Position numbers and translations under genes: made by a program. Positions 25,495 to 34,205 of a DNA stretch of 64,000 bases are shown piece after piece. Source of the stretch: Sabulibacter ruber (GTDB lineage: Bacteria > Bacteroidota > Bacteroidia > Cytophagales > Hymenobacteraceae); assembly GCF_017355955.1 (NCBI RefSeq), contig NZ_JAFFID010000001.1:186001-250000 (forward strand), in the 5' to 3' direction. Each line of letters starts with the position of its first letter. The first letter of the stretch is position 1. The notes beneath the pieces were generated by a model. The model ran no database searches, was not told the DNA's origin, and saw only the letters and a list, made by a program, of their open reading frames with translations.

Positions 25495-26382
25495 TCAGGA
25501 ACTGCTACCATTTTGATAAGCATGGAGAAACTCAGTGGTAGTGAGGCCGGTCTGGGATTTGAAAAACCGCACGAGGTGGTTGGCCTCTGAAAAATGAAGC
25601 CTGTCTGCTATCTCCTGAACGGTAAGGTTTTCATGGATGAGGTAATTCTTGACTTCAAAAACCAACCGCTGTTTAAGCAAATGCGTGGCCGTGACATTGA
25701 ATTGCGCCTGCACCGCTTTGTTCAAAGTAACCCTGCTGATGCCCAACAGGGTGGCATACTCGTTGATCCGCTGCTTTTCCTTTACGTGCTGTTCTATCAG
25801 TTTCTTGAACTGGTAGGCATAGTTGTTTTCGGGTTTTTCCAGGGGCAGCTGGTTCTGGGTGGCATACCTCCGGTTGAGTTTCAGGAGCAGGTAATACAAC
25901 AGGGACCGGACTATGTGCTCACTGTCTAATTTAGGATGTACCAGTTCTGCTTTGATCTCGGTCAGCTTTTCGCAGAGACTATCCATTTCCTCGCTTTGCA
26001 CCGCCAGGTTCAGCGGATAATCCAGTTGGTAGAAGTAAAGCAAACGGTAGGTGAATAATTTGTCGGCGAAGAAGTCATTCAGGAAATCTTCCTGGAAGAT
26101 CAGAAGCGTGTACTCCAAAGGATCAGCCTCCAGTTTCCACTGTCTTTTCTGAAAAGGAGATAGAAACAGGATGGTGTTATCCGTTACCTGAATTTTCCTT
26201 TGGTTTAAGACCAGGGATCCGCTCGCCTTTTTGAAAAAGTAGATTTCAAAGGAGTCAGTGGTATACACGCTGGTATCCTGGTCCTTGAAGCCCGGGTGAA
26301 TTGCCAGCAGCTCCTGCCCAGTTACCACATTGAGCAGTAACTCAACTCCGCACTCCGTTTTATTGAATCTGATGTTTTTCAA
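25495..26382 (-). CDS. AraC family transcriptional regulator
   Basis: About 295 residues, with a TTG start at 26382; the frame opens after a TAG and contains no earlier ATG. The C-terminal 100 residues are the double helix-turn-helix of AraC/XylS: 'INEYATLLGISRVTLNKAV' and 'TVQEIADRLHFSEANHLVRF', ending in 'FKSQTGLTTTEFL'. The N-terminal part (residues 1-190) is the cupin-like ligand domain seen in many Bacteroidota AraC proteins. It probably controls the hydrolase gene directly downstream, but no operator can be assigned. A TAGCTTTG box lies 35 bp upstream. Confidence 0.82.
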   Translation of the reverse strand: MKNIRFNKTECGVELLLNVVTGQELLAIHPGFKDQDTSVYTTDSFEIYFFKKASGSLVLNQRKIQVTDNTILFLSPFQKRQWKLEADPLEYTLLIFQEDFLNDFFADKLFTYRLLYFYQLDYPLNLAVQSEEMDSLCEKLTEIKAELVHPKLDSEHIVRSLLYYLLLKLNRRYATQNQLPLEKPENNYAYQFKKLIEQHVKEKQRINEYATLLGISRVTLNKAVQAQFNVTATHLLKQRLVFEVKNYLIHENLTVQEIADRLHFSEANHLVRFFKSQTGLTTTEFLHAYQNGSSS

Positions 26383-26416
26383 GCCAGCTTCAGGTTGAAA
26401 CCTTTGGATGATGCCC

Positions 26417-26424
26417 CAAAGCTA
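26417..26424 (-). promoter_or_regulatory. Possible -7 box of the AraC gene
   Basis: On the minus strand this reads TAGCTTTG, an exact match to the Bacteroidota -7 consensus TAnnTTTG, 35 bp before the TTG start. I find no TTG at the right -33 distance, so support is partial. Confidence 0.35.
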
Positions 26425-26604
26425 GCAGGTTTTAGCGCTTCCTCAGCTAAGCTTGTTTGTTTTTAGAAGCCGCCACTGTCTTTCTAAAAAGATTCAAGTT
26501 AAGGATTAACCTTTTTCCAAAGCTTTGTCAACAGCATTTTAAGAGTTTATGTTGGGTTGAGCTGTTGAAGTAGAGAGGCGTTGACCTGAAACCAGGAAGA
26601 ATGC

Positions 26605-26640
26605 GTTTCAGAGCCATTTACGGGAAAATGGCTCTGAAAC
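26605..26640. repeat. 36-nt hairpin repeat (copy 8)
   Basis: The arms GTTTCAGAGCCATTT and AAATGGCTCTGAAAC pair perfectly. Together with one more outer pair this gives a 16-bp stem (26604-26619/26626-26641) and a 6-nt loop. It lies 16 bp past the stop of the TonB receptor gene and lacks a T-run. Confidence 0.85.
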
Positions 26641-26656
26641 GTGTAAGTTGTTATGG

Positions 26657-28930
26657 CTATTGACCGAAGGTGTACGCCAATCCAAACTTGACGAAGAAAG
26701 GCGTACCAGGCGTGAAATGGATCTCAGAAACGGGGTCTACTTCATGGGCTAACCTGGACTCGGTTTCAAACTGGGCTTCTTTCCAGTTGCTGTTGAGCAG
26801 GTTTTCGCCACTGAGTTTAAACTCTAGGTTTTTGTGGGTATAGCTTACCACGGCATCCAGCAGGAAGTACCCGTCTGCCGTGAGGCTGTAGTCTTCATTG
26901 GCGGCGCGGTCAGCCAGGAAACGGTAGCGCAGGCTTCCCCGCAGGCCTTTGCCGCCCTGGTAGCTCAGGCCGCCGGTGCTGGTGAACGTGGGCGCCAGGG
27001 GAATGTAGTTCTGGCCGCTTTCTTCTTCCCGGGCGCGGGGCCGGGCCAAGTTCACATCGGTATCCAGGTACAGGGAGTTAGACAACTGCCCCCGGACTGA
27101 GACATCTACCCCCACCCGGCGCGATTTGCCCGAGGGTTCCACCACGCCTTCGTCGCCCACGTACACCAATTCCTGATCCAGGTCCAGATACCAGAAGGCC
27201 GTATTCACCAGCCAGCGGTTGCCGGGTTTAAAGGTAAAGCCCATGTCAGTGCCCCGTGCTACGGGCAGTGCTTCCCGGCCGGTAGTCCCCGCCGAGACGC
27301 GGGTATCATTGGAGTGGTAGCCCAGTCCGGAGTTCAGATATACCTGCAACACAGGCGACAGGGCGTAAGAAAAATTCAGCTTGGGGCTCAGGCGGGTCTG
27401 CGCATTTCTCTGCCGGATAACGGAACCTTCCCCGGCTAAGGCATTGTGGTAGGTGAAGAACAGGCGATCGGCGCGCAGGGCGGCGTTCACGGTAAAGCGG
27501 GAGGACAGCTCCCAGGTTTCGTCCAGGTAGGCAAAAGCGTTCAGCTCGTCTATGTTGCCTAACTGCACCTGCGTTAAGGTGGTACTCCGGTTTTTGGTGC
27601 GCGAGAGCTCCGAATCATGGATGTCATCATAACGGAATCCGAGGCCTATTTTGTGGCGCAGCGGCAAACCAAGAAACGTTTGGTTCTGCTCATAGCTGCC
27701 CTGGTAGCCGTAGATCTGGCGGTTTTCTTTTTGCCGGATCTGGTCGCCGTTCGCCGGGTCATTCAGGAAAAAGGTGAAGTTGGAGTACAGCTCAAAGCTA
27801 TAATCTACGGCGTAGGCCTGGTTCCGGAAAATGGCCCCGTTTTCAAAAGTTTTGTCCAGACTGACGTTGGCGCTGTAGCGCGAGGTGTAGCCGCCTTCGG
27901 TGTCATCAATGGCCCCGAACCGGCTGATGCTGCCATCGGATACGGCTCTTTCGGGAATCTGGCCGGAGGCATCCCAGTTGCTCCGGAACGCCGCCACCGA
28001 GGCTTGTAGAATTGTATTGTTCCCGAAAAGGCCTTGGTAGCGGCCCATTGCGTTGAACCGGTTCAGCCCCTGCGGCGATTCAAAATAGCCGTTGCTGAAA
28101 AGGTACTCCGTTGCCAGGTAGGCGTTCTGCTGCCTGCTGCGGGCGTTTTGTCCCAAGAGGTTCACCATGCCTACGGCACGGTATGTATCAAACCGTCCGG
28201 CTTCCAGTTTTAGCAGGTTTTTGTCCAGCGCGGTCTTCGTCTTAAAATCGGCGTAGCCGGCCGTGGCAAAGTTTCCCCGTTCCGCCTTATAAGGTCCTTT
28301 CCCTAAATCTACGGTTTCAATGGTCTCGGGAATGAGGAAATGCAGATCAGAATACCCCTGACCGTGCGCGTGCGAGACCATGTTTACCGGAACCCCGTCG
28401 GCGGTTAAGCTGATGTCGGTGCCGTGGTCTATGTCAAAGCCGCGCAGGAAAATCTGTTCAGCCTTGCCGCCGCCCGCGTGCTGCGCAATCACCAGCCCCG
28501 GAATCATGCGCAGCATCTCCTGGGCATTATGGATGGGCCTCAACTGGGCATCTACGGCGCTGATCAGGTGCAGCGGGTTCTCCCTGCGTGCCGTCACCGA
28601 CACTTCCTGCAGTTCCAGGTTACTGGTCTCCAGGTGCGAGGTCAATGTAGCCGGAATGCCCTTGCTCACCGATACGGTTTTCACCTCCTGCAGAAAGCCC
28701 AGGTAAGAAACTCTTAACTCATACTGGCCTTCTTTCAGGTTGTGAAAGGCGTACTTCCCAAACCGGTCAGTAATGGAGATTTTCTCCAGAAGAGGGATGG
28801 AAACCACCGCTCCCTCCAAGGGCGTGTTGGTGCCTTGGCTGTACACCACCCCCTTGATGGACACCTCATGGCCGTGCGCCACCTCTACCAGATGCAGGCA
28901 AAGCAGCAGGAGCAACCAAAGCTTTTTCAT
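26657..28930 (-). CDS. TonB-dependent outer-membrane receptor with N-terminal CarboxypepD_reg-like domain
   Basis: A 757-residue outer-membrane transporter. It has a signal peptide (residues 1-20), then a carboxypeptidase-regulatory-like domain (about 22-105: 'SIKGVVYSQGTNTPLEGAVVS'), the plug domain (about 115-235, with 'FLRGFDIDHGTDISLTADGVP'), and a 22-stranded barrel ending in the aromatic C-terminus 'FVKFGLAYTFGQ'. This architecture lacks the SusC-specific features and no SusD partner is present. It is probably a receptor for a metal complex or small organic compound. It starts 12 bp after the TPR gene and is the last gene of the DUF4331-TPR-TonB operon. Substrate unknown. Confidence 0.9.
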   Translation of the reverse strand: MKKLWLLLLLCLHLVEVAHGHEVSIKGVVYSQGTNTPLEGAVVSIPLLEKISITDRFGKYAFHNLKEGQYELRVSYLGFLQEVKTVSVSKGIPATLTSHLETSNLELQEVSVTARRENPLHLISAVDAQLRPIHNAQEMLRMIPGLVIAQHAGGGKAEQIFLRGFDIDHGTDISLTADGVPVNMVSHAHGQGYSDLHFLIPETIETVDLGKGPYKAERGNFATAGYADFKTKTALDKNLLKLEAGRFDTYRAVGMVNLLGQNARSRQQNAYLATEYLFSNGYFESPQGLNRFNAMGRYQGLFGNNTILQASVAAFRSNWDASGQIPERAVSDGSISRFGAIDDTEGGYTSRYSANVSLDKTFENGAIFRNQAYAVDYSFELYSNFTFFLNDPANGDQIRQKENRQIYGYQGSYEQNQTFLGLPLRHKIGLGFRYDDIHDSELSRTKNRSTTLTQVQLGNIDELNAFAYLDETWELSSRFTVNAALRADRLFFTYHNALAGEGSVIRQRNAQTRLSPKLNFSYALSPVLQVYLNSGLGYHSNDTRVSAGTTGREALPVARGTDMGFTFKPGNRWLVNTAFWYLDLDQELVYVGDEGVVEPSGKSRRVGVDVSVRGQLSNSLYLDTDVNLARPRAREEESGQNYIPLAPTFTSTGGLSYQGGKGLRGSLRYRFLADRAANEDYSLTADGYFLLDAVVSYTHKNLEFKLSGENLLNSNWKEAQFETESRLAHEVDPVSEIHFTPGTPFFVKFGLAYTFGQ

Positions 28931-28942
28931 AGGAACGGGTTC

Positions 28943-30283
28943 TTATATTTTGGAGATAGAAGAACCTAAGAGACTTTTTCCTTCAAAGCTAAGGGAGGTG
29001 TTCTGATATGGGTTAATGGTGAATGATTTCTTAATCAGATTCTGACCATCGGCCAGTTTCCCTAAGCGGTAATCAATCAGACCACGCAGGCAAAGCAGAT
29101 CAGCGTCCTGGCTGTTGGTGCGGCTAGCTTTCTGGATGTGGGCGGCGGCTTTTTGGTAGTTCTGCTGGTGGTAATAGATGTTAGCCAGGGTTTTGTTCAC
29201 GTCAATATTATCGGGCCGCCGCTCATATTCTTTCAGGGCGTACTTGAGAGCTCTGGGATAGTCCTTCTTCAGTTCCAGATGTATGTTGGCGAGTTCCAGG
29301 TCCATGATGTGCCCGGCATCCTGGTCTTCTTCCATGCCTTCCAGTAAGTCTTCCAGGGCTGCTTCTGCTTTTGCGTTTTGGCCCTGTTTCTGGTAAATCC
29401 GCACCAATTCTTCCTGGAAGGACAACTCCGGCATAGTGTTGGCGGCTTGCGTGAACAGGTTTTGGGCCTCTTTTACCTGATTTTTCTTTAAAGCCAAGCG
29501 GCCCATGCCACCTACCGCAAAGGCATACTGCCTGTACTCCGTTAAGGCTTGTTGATAGTAGTAGGCAGCCTTTGTTAAATCTCCGGTCTTTTCATACAGA
29601 GAACCCAGGGTCACCTGGCTCCAGGCGGTTTGCTCCAGGCCGGGGAATCCTGCTTTCACGGCCGCGTGCATGGCTTCTATGGCCCCGGGTAAATCACCGT
29701 GTATTTCGCGCAGGTACGAAATACGGGAATAAGATTTCAGATCGGGGCGCAGGGCGGTCATCTGGTCGGCCATGGCAATGGCTTCCTCGTACTGGCCCAG
29801 TTCCACGTACGCATCGCAGAGCACCCCGTACACCGCCGCTCCCCGGTTGTTAATGGCCAGAGCAGCCTGGCCGGTTTCCAAAGCTTTGTCAAACTGATGC
29901 AGGGAGAGCTGAATAGAAGCTTTGGCCACGGTGGTTTCATAGAGCAGAACCTGGTCTTCTGGTTCCTCGTCCAAGATCTCGTCTACTAATTGAAGGGCGG
30001 CCGGAAAATAATAGGGGTGGTCCCCGGTCACGCGGGCTTCCTGCATGTAGGCCAGTGCCATGAACAGTTTGCTCCTAAGGTCATCGGGGTTTTCGCGCAG
30101 TTTTCTCTGCAAGCCATGGATGGCCGCTTTGGTGTTTAGCCACTCACTGGAGGTGGAAATAGGCCCATGACGTTCCTTGAGCGGCGGAAATGCTTCCGGC
30201 GTTCCTTTTTGTACATGGAAAAAACCATACGCTCCCAGAAATGATGCCGCCAGGACAAAAGTGTATAGGTAAATTTTTTTCAT
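28943..30283 (-). CDS. Membrane-anchored TPR-repeat protein
   Basis: 446 residues from the ATG at 30283, which directly precedes a single hydrophobic segment (residues 4-20) acting as a signal anchor or signal peptide. An upstream GTG/ATG-like extension would cross the DUF4331 terminator and is rejected. The rest is a series of TPR units, for example 'AAVYGVLCDAYVELGQYEEAIAMADQMT' read in parts at about 165-190, and 'YALKEYERRPDNIDVNKT' at about 365. TPR proteins act as scaffolds. Its position between a secreted DUF4331 protein and a TonB receptor suggests a periplasmic partner for one of them. Confidence 0.8.
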   Translation of the reverse strand: MKKIYLYTFVLAASFLGAYGFFHVQKGTPEAFPPLKERHGPISTSSEWLNTKAAIHGLQRKLRENPDDLRSKLFMALAYMQEARVTGDHPYYFPAALQLVDEILDEEPEDQVLLYETTVAKASIQLSLHQFDKALETGQAALAINNRGAAVYGVLCDAYVELGQYEEAIAMADQMTALRPDLKSYSRISYLREIHGDLPGAIEAMHAAVKAGFPGLEQTAWSQVTLGSLYEKTGDLTKAAYYYQQALTEYRQYAFAVGGMGRLALKKNQVKEAQNLFTQAANTMPELSFQEELVRIYQKQGQNAKAEAALEDLLEGMEEDQDAGHIMDLELANIHLELKKDYPRALKYALKEYERRPDNIDVNKTLANIYYHQQNYQKAAAHIQKASRTNSQDADLLCLRGLIDYRLGKLADGQNLIKKSFTINPYQNTSLSFEGKSLLGSSISKI

Positions 30284-30314
30284 GGTCTTGATGGTTGAGG
30301 GTGAAACTGAAGGG

Positions 30315-30346
30315 AAAAGGGCCGGCAACCGTGCTGCCGGCCTTTT
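30315..30346 (-). terminator. Stem-loop between the DUF4331 and TPR genes
   Basis: AAAAGGGCCGGC pairs with GCCGGCCTTTT and is T-rich on the minus strand. It lies between the stop of the DUF4331 gene (30354) and the start of the TPR gene (30283). It may set unequal expression by partial termination within the operon. Confidence 0.75.
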
Positions 30347-30353
30347 GCAATCC

Positions 30354-32444
30354 TTATTTATTGACAATGAATTTGATGGTTTGGTAAGAATTCTCACCAG
30401 TCTGGAGGCGCGCGAAGTACAAGCCGTTTTTAAGCCCTTTCACATCCACTACCGTCTCGTGGGTGCCAGCGGCCCGGTACTCTTTCTTAAGCGGATTGGC
30501 CATCAGCACACCGGTTTCATTGTAGATCTGCAGGCTTACTTCACCGGGTTGCCCCACTCGGTACCGGAAAGTAGTTACGTCTTTGGCGGGGTTCGGGAAG
30601 TTCTCTACCCGTTGCAGTATGTTTTCCGGAGCACCCAGGTTCAGGCTACCCAGGCTCTGGGTGTTAAGCGAGGTGGGCATGGGGTTGCCGTTTATGTCGC
30701 AGTTGATGGCAATGTGCCCGTCTGAGAAGCCATTCCAGGGTTCTGCCACATACGGGAACGTAGTTTGGAACGGCTTGTCGTTTTTCTCAACGCCGGTGGT
30801 AAAGCTGAGCACGTCTACCAGGTCCTGGGTGACTGGGCTGCCGCCCGGTACATAGTCATCGTACCACAAACCAATGGCTGCTAACACAACGCCGCTCACC
30901 GCTTGCAATTCAATGCGGGTAACGTCATCCTCTAACCGACGGCCATTGGGGAAACCATCCATGTTGGGAATGAACTCCAGGTTGGTGTTCTGATTGAACC
31001 GTGGATCTGTTAACCCCAGCACGGCGGCCTGCACCAATCCCAGGCTGCTGAAATCCGGGGAATTGCGTGGGGTAGGAGGTACGGCCATGTTCACCCGCAG
31101 CATGTCGCCAAAAGTAGGCAGAAAATTGTTGATGAAGGGTTTGCCTTTAGCCAGTGGATTACCGCCTTTACCGGTGGCCAACTGGTATGGTGGCAGGTTA
31201 GGAACCCCGGTCATGAAAATTGGCAGCAAGTCAACCGAACGGGGTTGGTTGGGCCGCAGCAGGTAATTCCCGAACAGTTTAGGGTCCAGAGCGGTGCCTT
31301 TAGTAGCCGGATTGCCCAACAGCGGATATAACCCCGGTCTGCCGTTCCGGAAGTCAAATTGGCCCAGTGAATTAGACTGGATTCGCAGTTGGGCGAAGCC
31401 CGGTACGGCGGCTCCAAACTTAGAGTCGTCCATGTACAGGGCCAGCTCTGGGTTCACGAAATACTGCTCAAAATCCTTCTTGTCCATGGTAGAAGGGGTG
31501 GCGTTCCACTCGTCTTTGCGGCCAATGGGAATAATCACCTCGTTGGTCAGCGGCATACCCAGGCGGGAAACCTGCACGTACGGTCCTGAGCTGGTCACGG
31601 TACCATTGGCTTCCCGTACCGTCATCTGCCGGCGGCTGGCAGAGGCCCAGACTCCAATGATGAACCTTTGATCCAGGATGTTGAAGGCCCGGTTCACGCT
31701 TCTTTTGTAATCGGCTAAGCGATAGGAGGGAATCTCCATGGCGATGGTATGCACATTCAGCTTGGCTAAGCCATCTGGGGCAGCCTGTGCCCTGATGTTG
31801 CCCAGGTCAAAGATTCCGCCCGCGTCTACAAAGAAGGGATCGTCTACCGGTCCGCAGAACACCTTGGAGTTATCAGAGGTATTCATGATGGAGGCTCTCA
31901 TCAGGGCATCATAGTTTGAGTTTAACCCAACTGCTCCTTCAATAGACCGGGGACCAACGTTGTAAGGCGCCACCTTGCCATTGCCCAGAATCGTTTCCCA
32001 GGTGTTTCCGCCATCAAGGCTTTTCTTCACCGTGTAAGTGGCTTTCTGGTTTTCTTTGCCTAACCTGATCTTGAAGAAGGTGCTGGGGTCTTCATTCACC
32101 TTCTTGAATTCGAACCGGTAAATGATGTCATCATGCATGGTGCGGGCGTTGTTCTTGATATGGATATCATAGGCAATATCCTCCCCGAAGTTGTAGTAGT
32201 TAGGTCCGCCGTGCGGCAGCTGAAACGGAACATAGTTGGCAATGATCACCATGTTTTCCGGGTTGGTAGGGCTCCGGAAGGCGTACACATCGGTGTTATC
32301 GGCCAGTGGATCGTTCGCAATAATAGGAGCTTCCCGGTGACTGGAGGACTCCAGGTAATTGCTGGTGACACCTGCGGCATATAGGCCAGCTATTACCAGG
32401 CCTACTACCCAAATCTTTGGTCTTAATCCGGTAAAAATTTTCAT
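30354..32444 (-). CDS. Secreted DUF4331 protein with a type IX secretion sorting domain
   Basis: A 696-residue exported protein. After a signal peptide (about residues 1-28) it shows the DUF4331 signature 'SSHREAPIIANDPLADNTD' at about residues 34-52, and the family domain runs to about residue 560. The last 80 residues ('ENFPNPAKDVTTFRYRV' to the end 'TIKFIVNK') form a type A C-terminal sorting domain of the type IX secretion system, so the protein is predicted to be released or anchored on the cell surface. The DUF4331 function is not known. It is the first gene of an operon with a TPR protein and a TonB receptor. Confidence 0.88.
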   Translation of the reverse strand: MKIFTGLRPKIWVVGLVIAGLYAAGVTSNYLESSSHREAPIIANDPLADNTDVYAFRSPTNPENMVIIANYVPFQLPHGGPNYYNFGEDIAYDIHIKNNARTMHDDIIYRFEFKKVNEDPSTFFKIRLGKENQKATYTVKKSLDGGNTWETILGNGKVAPYNVGPRSIEGAVGLNSNYDALMRASIMNTSDNSKVFCGPVDDPFFVDAGGIFDLGNIRAQAAPDGLAKLNVHTIAMEIPSYRLADYKRSVNRAFNILDQRFIIGVWASASRRQMTVREANGTVTSSGPYVQVSRLGMPLTNEVIIPIGRKDEWNATPSTMDKKDFEQYFVNPELALYMDDSKFGAAVPGFAQLRIQSNSLGQFDFRNGRPGLYPLLGNPATKGTALDPKLFGNYLLRPNQPRSVDLLPIFMTGVPNLPPYQLATGKGGNPLAKGKPFINNFLPTFGDMLRVNMAVPPTPRNSPDFSSLGLVQAAVLGLTDPRFNQNTNLEFIPNMDGFPNGRRLEDDVTRIELQAVSGVVLAAIGLWYDDYVPGGSPVTQDLVDVLSFTTGVEKNDKPFQTTFPYVAEPWNGFSDGHIAINCDINGNPMPTSLNTQSLGSLNLGAPENILQRVENFPNPAKDVTTFRYRVGQPGEVSLQIYNETGVLMANPLKKEYRAAGTHETVVDVKGLKNGLYFARLQTGENSYQTIKFIVNK

Positions 32445-32966
32445 AAGCTTGAAATGTTAGGTGATGAAAACCACTTACTACCCAGTAAGCTTTAGACCAA
32501 AACCTACGACAAGCTTATGTTAACCGGATTTTGAAAATGTTAATAGATAAGGTGTTTAAATGAAGATATTTGAAAGTTTATGTTGTATTTAGCTGCTTAT
32601 ATTGCTGAAGGCGTAAATAGCAAGCACCTGTTTCTAAAAGATTATAGATCTTCCCGTTTACAACCTGAATTTGCCAGAATAGGATTAAACCATTGAGACG
32701 TAGTGAGCCGGAATAGCTTAGGCGAAGCCATGATGAAGGTTTTCCTGCAGAGATAGTGGCAATATGGGGGCTTAAATCAGATTCGCTATCAAGGCTTAAC
32801 GATCAAGGAAAATAGAAAATAGGTAGTTACTTCTTGATCCTTTTAAACGAATTGGCCCGATACATAGAGAAAGGTTTTCGTTCATCGAACCACACGAAGA
32901 AGGGAGTAAGGCAAAACAACTTTGGCCCGTTGCTAGTAAGCTAGAAATAACTTCTGGAACAGAGCA
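32445..32966. other. 522-bp non-coding region between divergent DUF4331 operon and thpR
   Basis: No gene is supported. It holds a short inverted repeat CTTACT-accc-AGTAAG (32474-32489), 30 bp upstream of the DUF4331 start, that could be an operator. The middle part is AT-rich. No family hairpin is recognised here. Confidence 0.45.
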
Positions 32967-33518
32967 ATGAAAGACAGCATCCGTTTATTTGTGGCGGCAG
33001 CTTTGCCTGAGGAACTGAAACGCTACCTGGTACAGGCGCGGGAGGCTTATGGGGACCCAAATATCCGGCCGGTACCAGAGCAAAACCTGCACCTTACGCT
33101 GTACTTTATCGGGAACGTACCTGCCACCGAGGATACCTACATCCGGCAGACACTGGCGCAGGTGGCGCAGCAGCATCAGCCGTTCACCCTGACCTTAGCA
33201 CAACTGGAACCCGGACCCAAACCCAGCTCGCCCCGCTTAATCTGGGCCCGCTTTGAGCAGCACCAAGCGTTCAATCAACTCAGCCAAGCACTGACCCAGG
33301 CCCTGGCACCGGCACCACCCAAGCAGGAGAAGTTTATTCCGCATGTTACCGTGAGCCGTTTCCGGCAAGACGTCAGGGCTAGGTTTAACCTGTCGGTCAT
33401 TACGCCAGAAGAAGAAATTCTTTACCCGGTGCAGTCTATTGCCTTGTGGCAATCGCAATTGGCCTCGCCGCACCCCATCTACACGGTGGTGGAGGAATTC
33501 CCCTTGGGCAGTCAGTAG
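32967..33518 (+). CDS. thpR: RNA 2',3'-cyclic phosphodiesterase (2'-5' RNA ligase family)
   Basis: A 183-residue 2H phosphoesterase. The two catalytic HxTx motifs are 'LHLTLYFIG' (H42) and 'FIPHVTVSRF' (H126), in the spacing and context of the ThpR/LigT family, which opens 2',3'-cyclic phosphates at RNA ends. The 'MKDSIRLFVAAALPEELK' start is typical. It is cytoplasmic. A second, more diverged 2H protein is encoded at 47537-48064. The gene stands alone; the small lipoprotein gene begins 86 bp later. Confidence 0.9.
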   Translation: MKDSIRLFVAAALPEELKRYLVQAREAYGDPNIRPVPEQNLHLTLYFIGNVPATEDTYIRQTLAQVAQQHQPFTLTLAQLEPGPKPSSPRLIWARFEQHQAFNQLSQALTQALAPAPPKQEKFIPHVTVSRFRQDVRARFNLSVITPEEEILYPVQSIALWQSQLASPHPIYTVVEEFPLGSQ

Positions 33519-33562
33519 TACCTTAATTTTTGGAGTATTTAGAAGTAGCTTATGGTGGGAGT

Positions 33563-33570
33563 TAGTTTTG
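33563..33570 (+). promoter_or_regulatory. Possible -7 box of the lipoprotein gene
   Basis: TAGTTTTG matches the Bacteroidota -7 consensus TAnnTTTG and lies 35 bp upstream of the ATG at 33605. No TTG is found at the expected -33 distance. Confidence 0.35.
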
Positions 33571-33604
33571 GCTGTATTTTAGACCAGTCAGACCCTCCAT
33601 TTTT

Positions 33605-34123
33605 ATGCTCAGAAAATTTTTGATTGCCGCGCTAGTTGGCAGTAGCCTGTGCTGGTATTCCTGCCAGAACCAGCAATCAGAGGAAATCGCTTCTAAGACA
33701 ACAGTTTCAGAAGTCACACCTCAAGCAGTACCTCAGAAGGAAGCCGTACAACATCTTCCAACTTCAACCCAGAAAGAGGCAGGAAATCCGGTTGTACCTG
33801 TTGTGGAAGAAGAGGCGAGCATCATAGGAACCTGGGTTTCTGAGGAAGATCCAAAATGGAAAATGGTGTTCACCCAAGATCATCAATGCCTGCAGTACTA
33901 CGAAGCCGAGCTTACTGAGACAGATGCCTTCACCTTATCCAACACCTCGCCTCAGTGTGAGTTGCCGGTCACCGTTCAGGAAAACACCAGCTACCTACAA
34001 CTTTCCAATCAAGCCGATCAGGAGAAAACCTGCTATGAGATCAACGGGCTTTCTGAGGAAAACCTATCTTTTAGGGAGTTAGGAAGAGGTGGGGCAATTG
34101 TCTTCAGGCGGCAGAAAGAGTAG
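33605..34123 (+). CDS. Small lipoprotein of unknown function
   Basis: 172 residues with a lipoprotein signal peptide: a hydrophobic stretch 'FLIAALVGSSLCWYSC' in which Cys20 fits a lipobox. A low-complexity linker rich in Ser, Thr, Glu, Gln and Pro (about residues 24-72) follows, then a compact domain beginning 'IIGTWVSEEDPKWKMVFTQD' that looks like the first strands of a small beta-barrel of the lipocalin-like type, with three further cysteines. It is probably attached to a membrane facing the periplasm. The fold call is an inference and I know no closer family. Confidence 0.6.
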   Translation: MLRKFLIAALVGSSLCWYSCQNQQSEEIASKTTVSEVTPQAVPQKEAVQHLPTSTQKEAGNPVVPVVEEEASIIGTWVSEEDPKWKMVFTQDHQCLQYYEAELTETDAFTLSNTSPQCELPVTVQENTSYLQLSNQADQEKTCYEINGLSEENLSFRELGRGGAIVFRRQKE

Positions 34124-34142
34124 GCAGCAAAACAAGTTTGCT

Positions 34143-34178
34143 GTTTTAGGCTTGGTTTGCGGAAGAAAGGCGTAAAAC
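34143..34178. repeat. 36-nt hairpin repeat (copy 9)
   Basis: GTTTTAGGCTTGGTTT and AAAGGCGTAAAAC pair imperfectly; length is exactly 36. It lies 20 bp past the lipoprotein stop. Confidence 0.6.
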
Positions 34179-34205
34179 GGCTCTTGCCCTAAAACCTGTA
34201 ATTGC

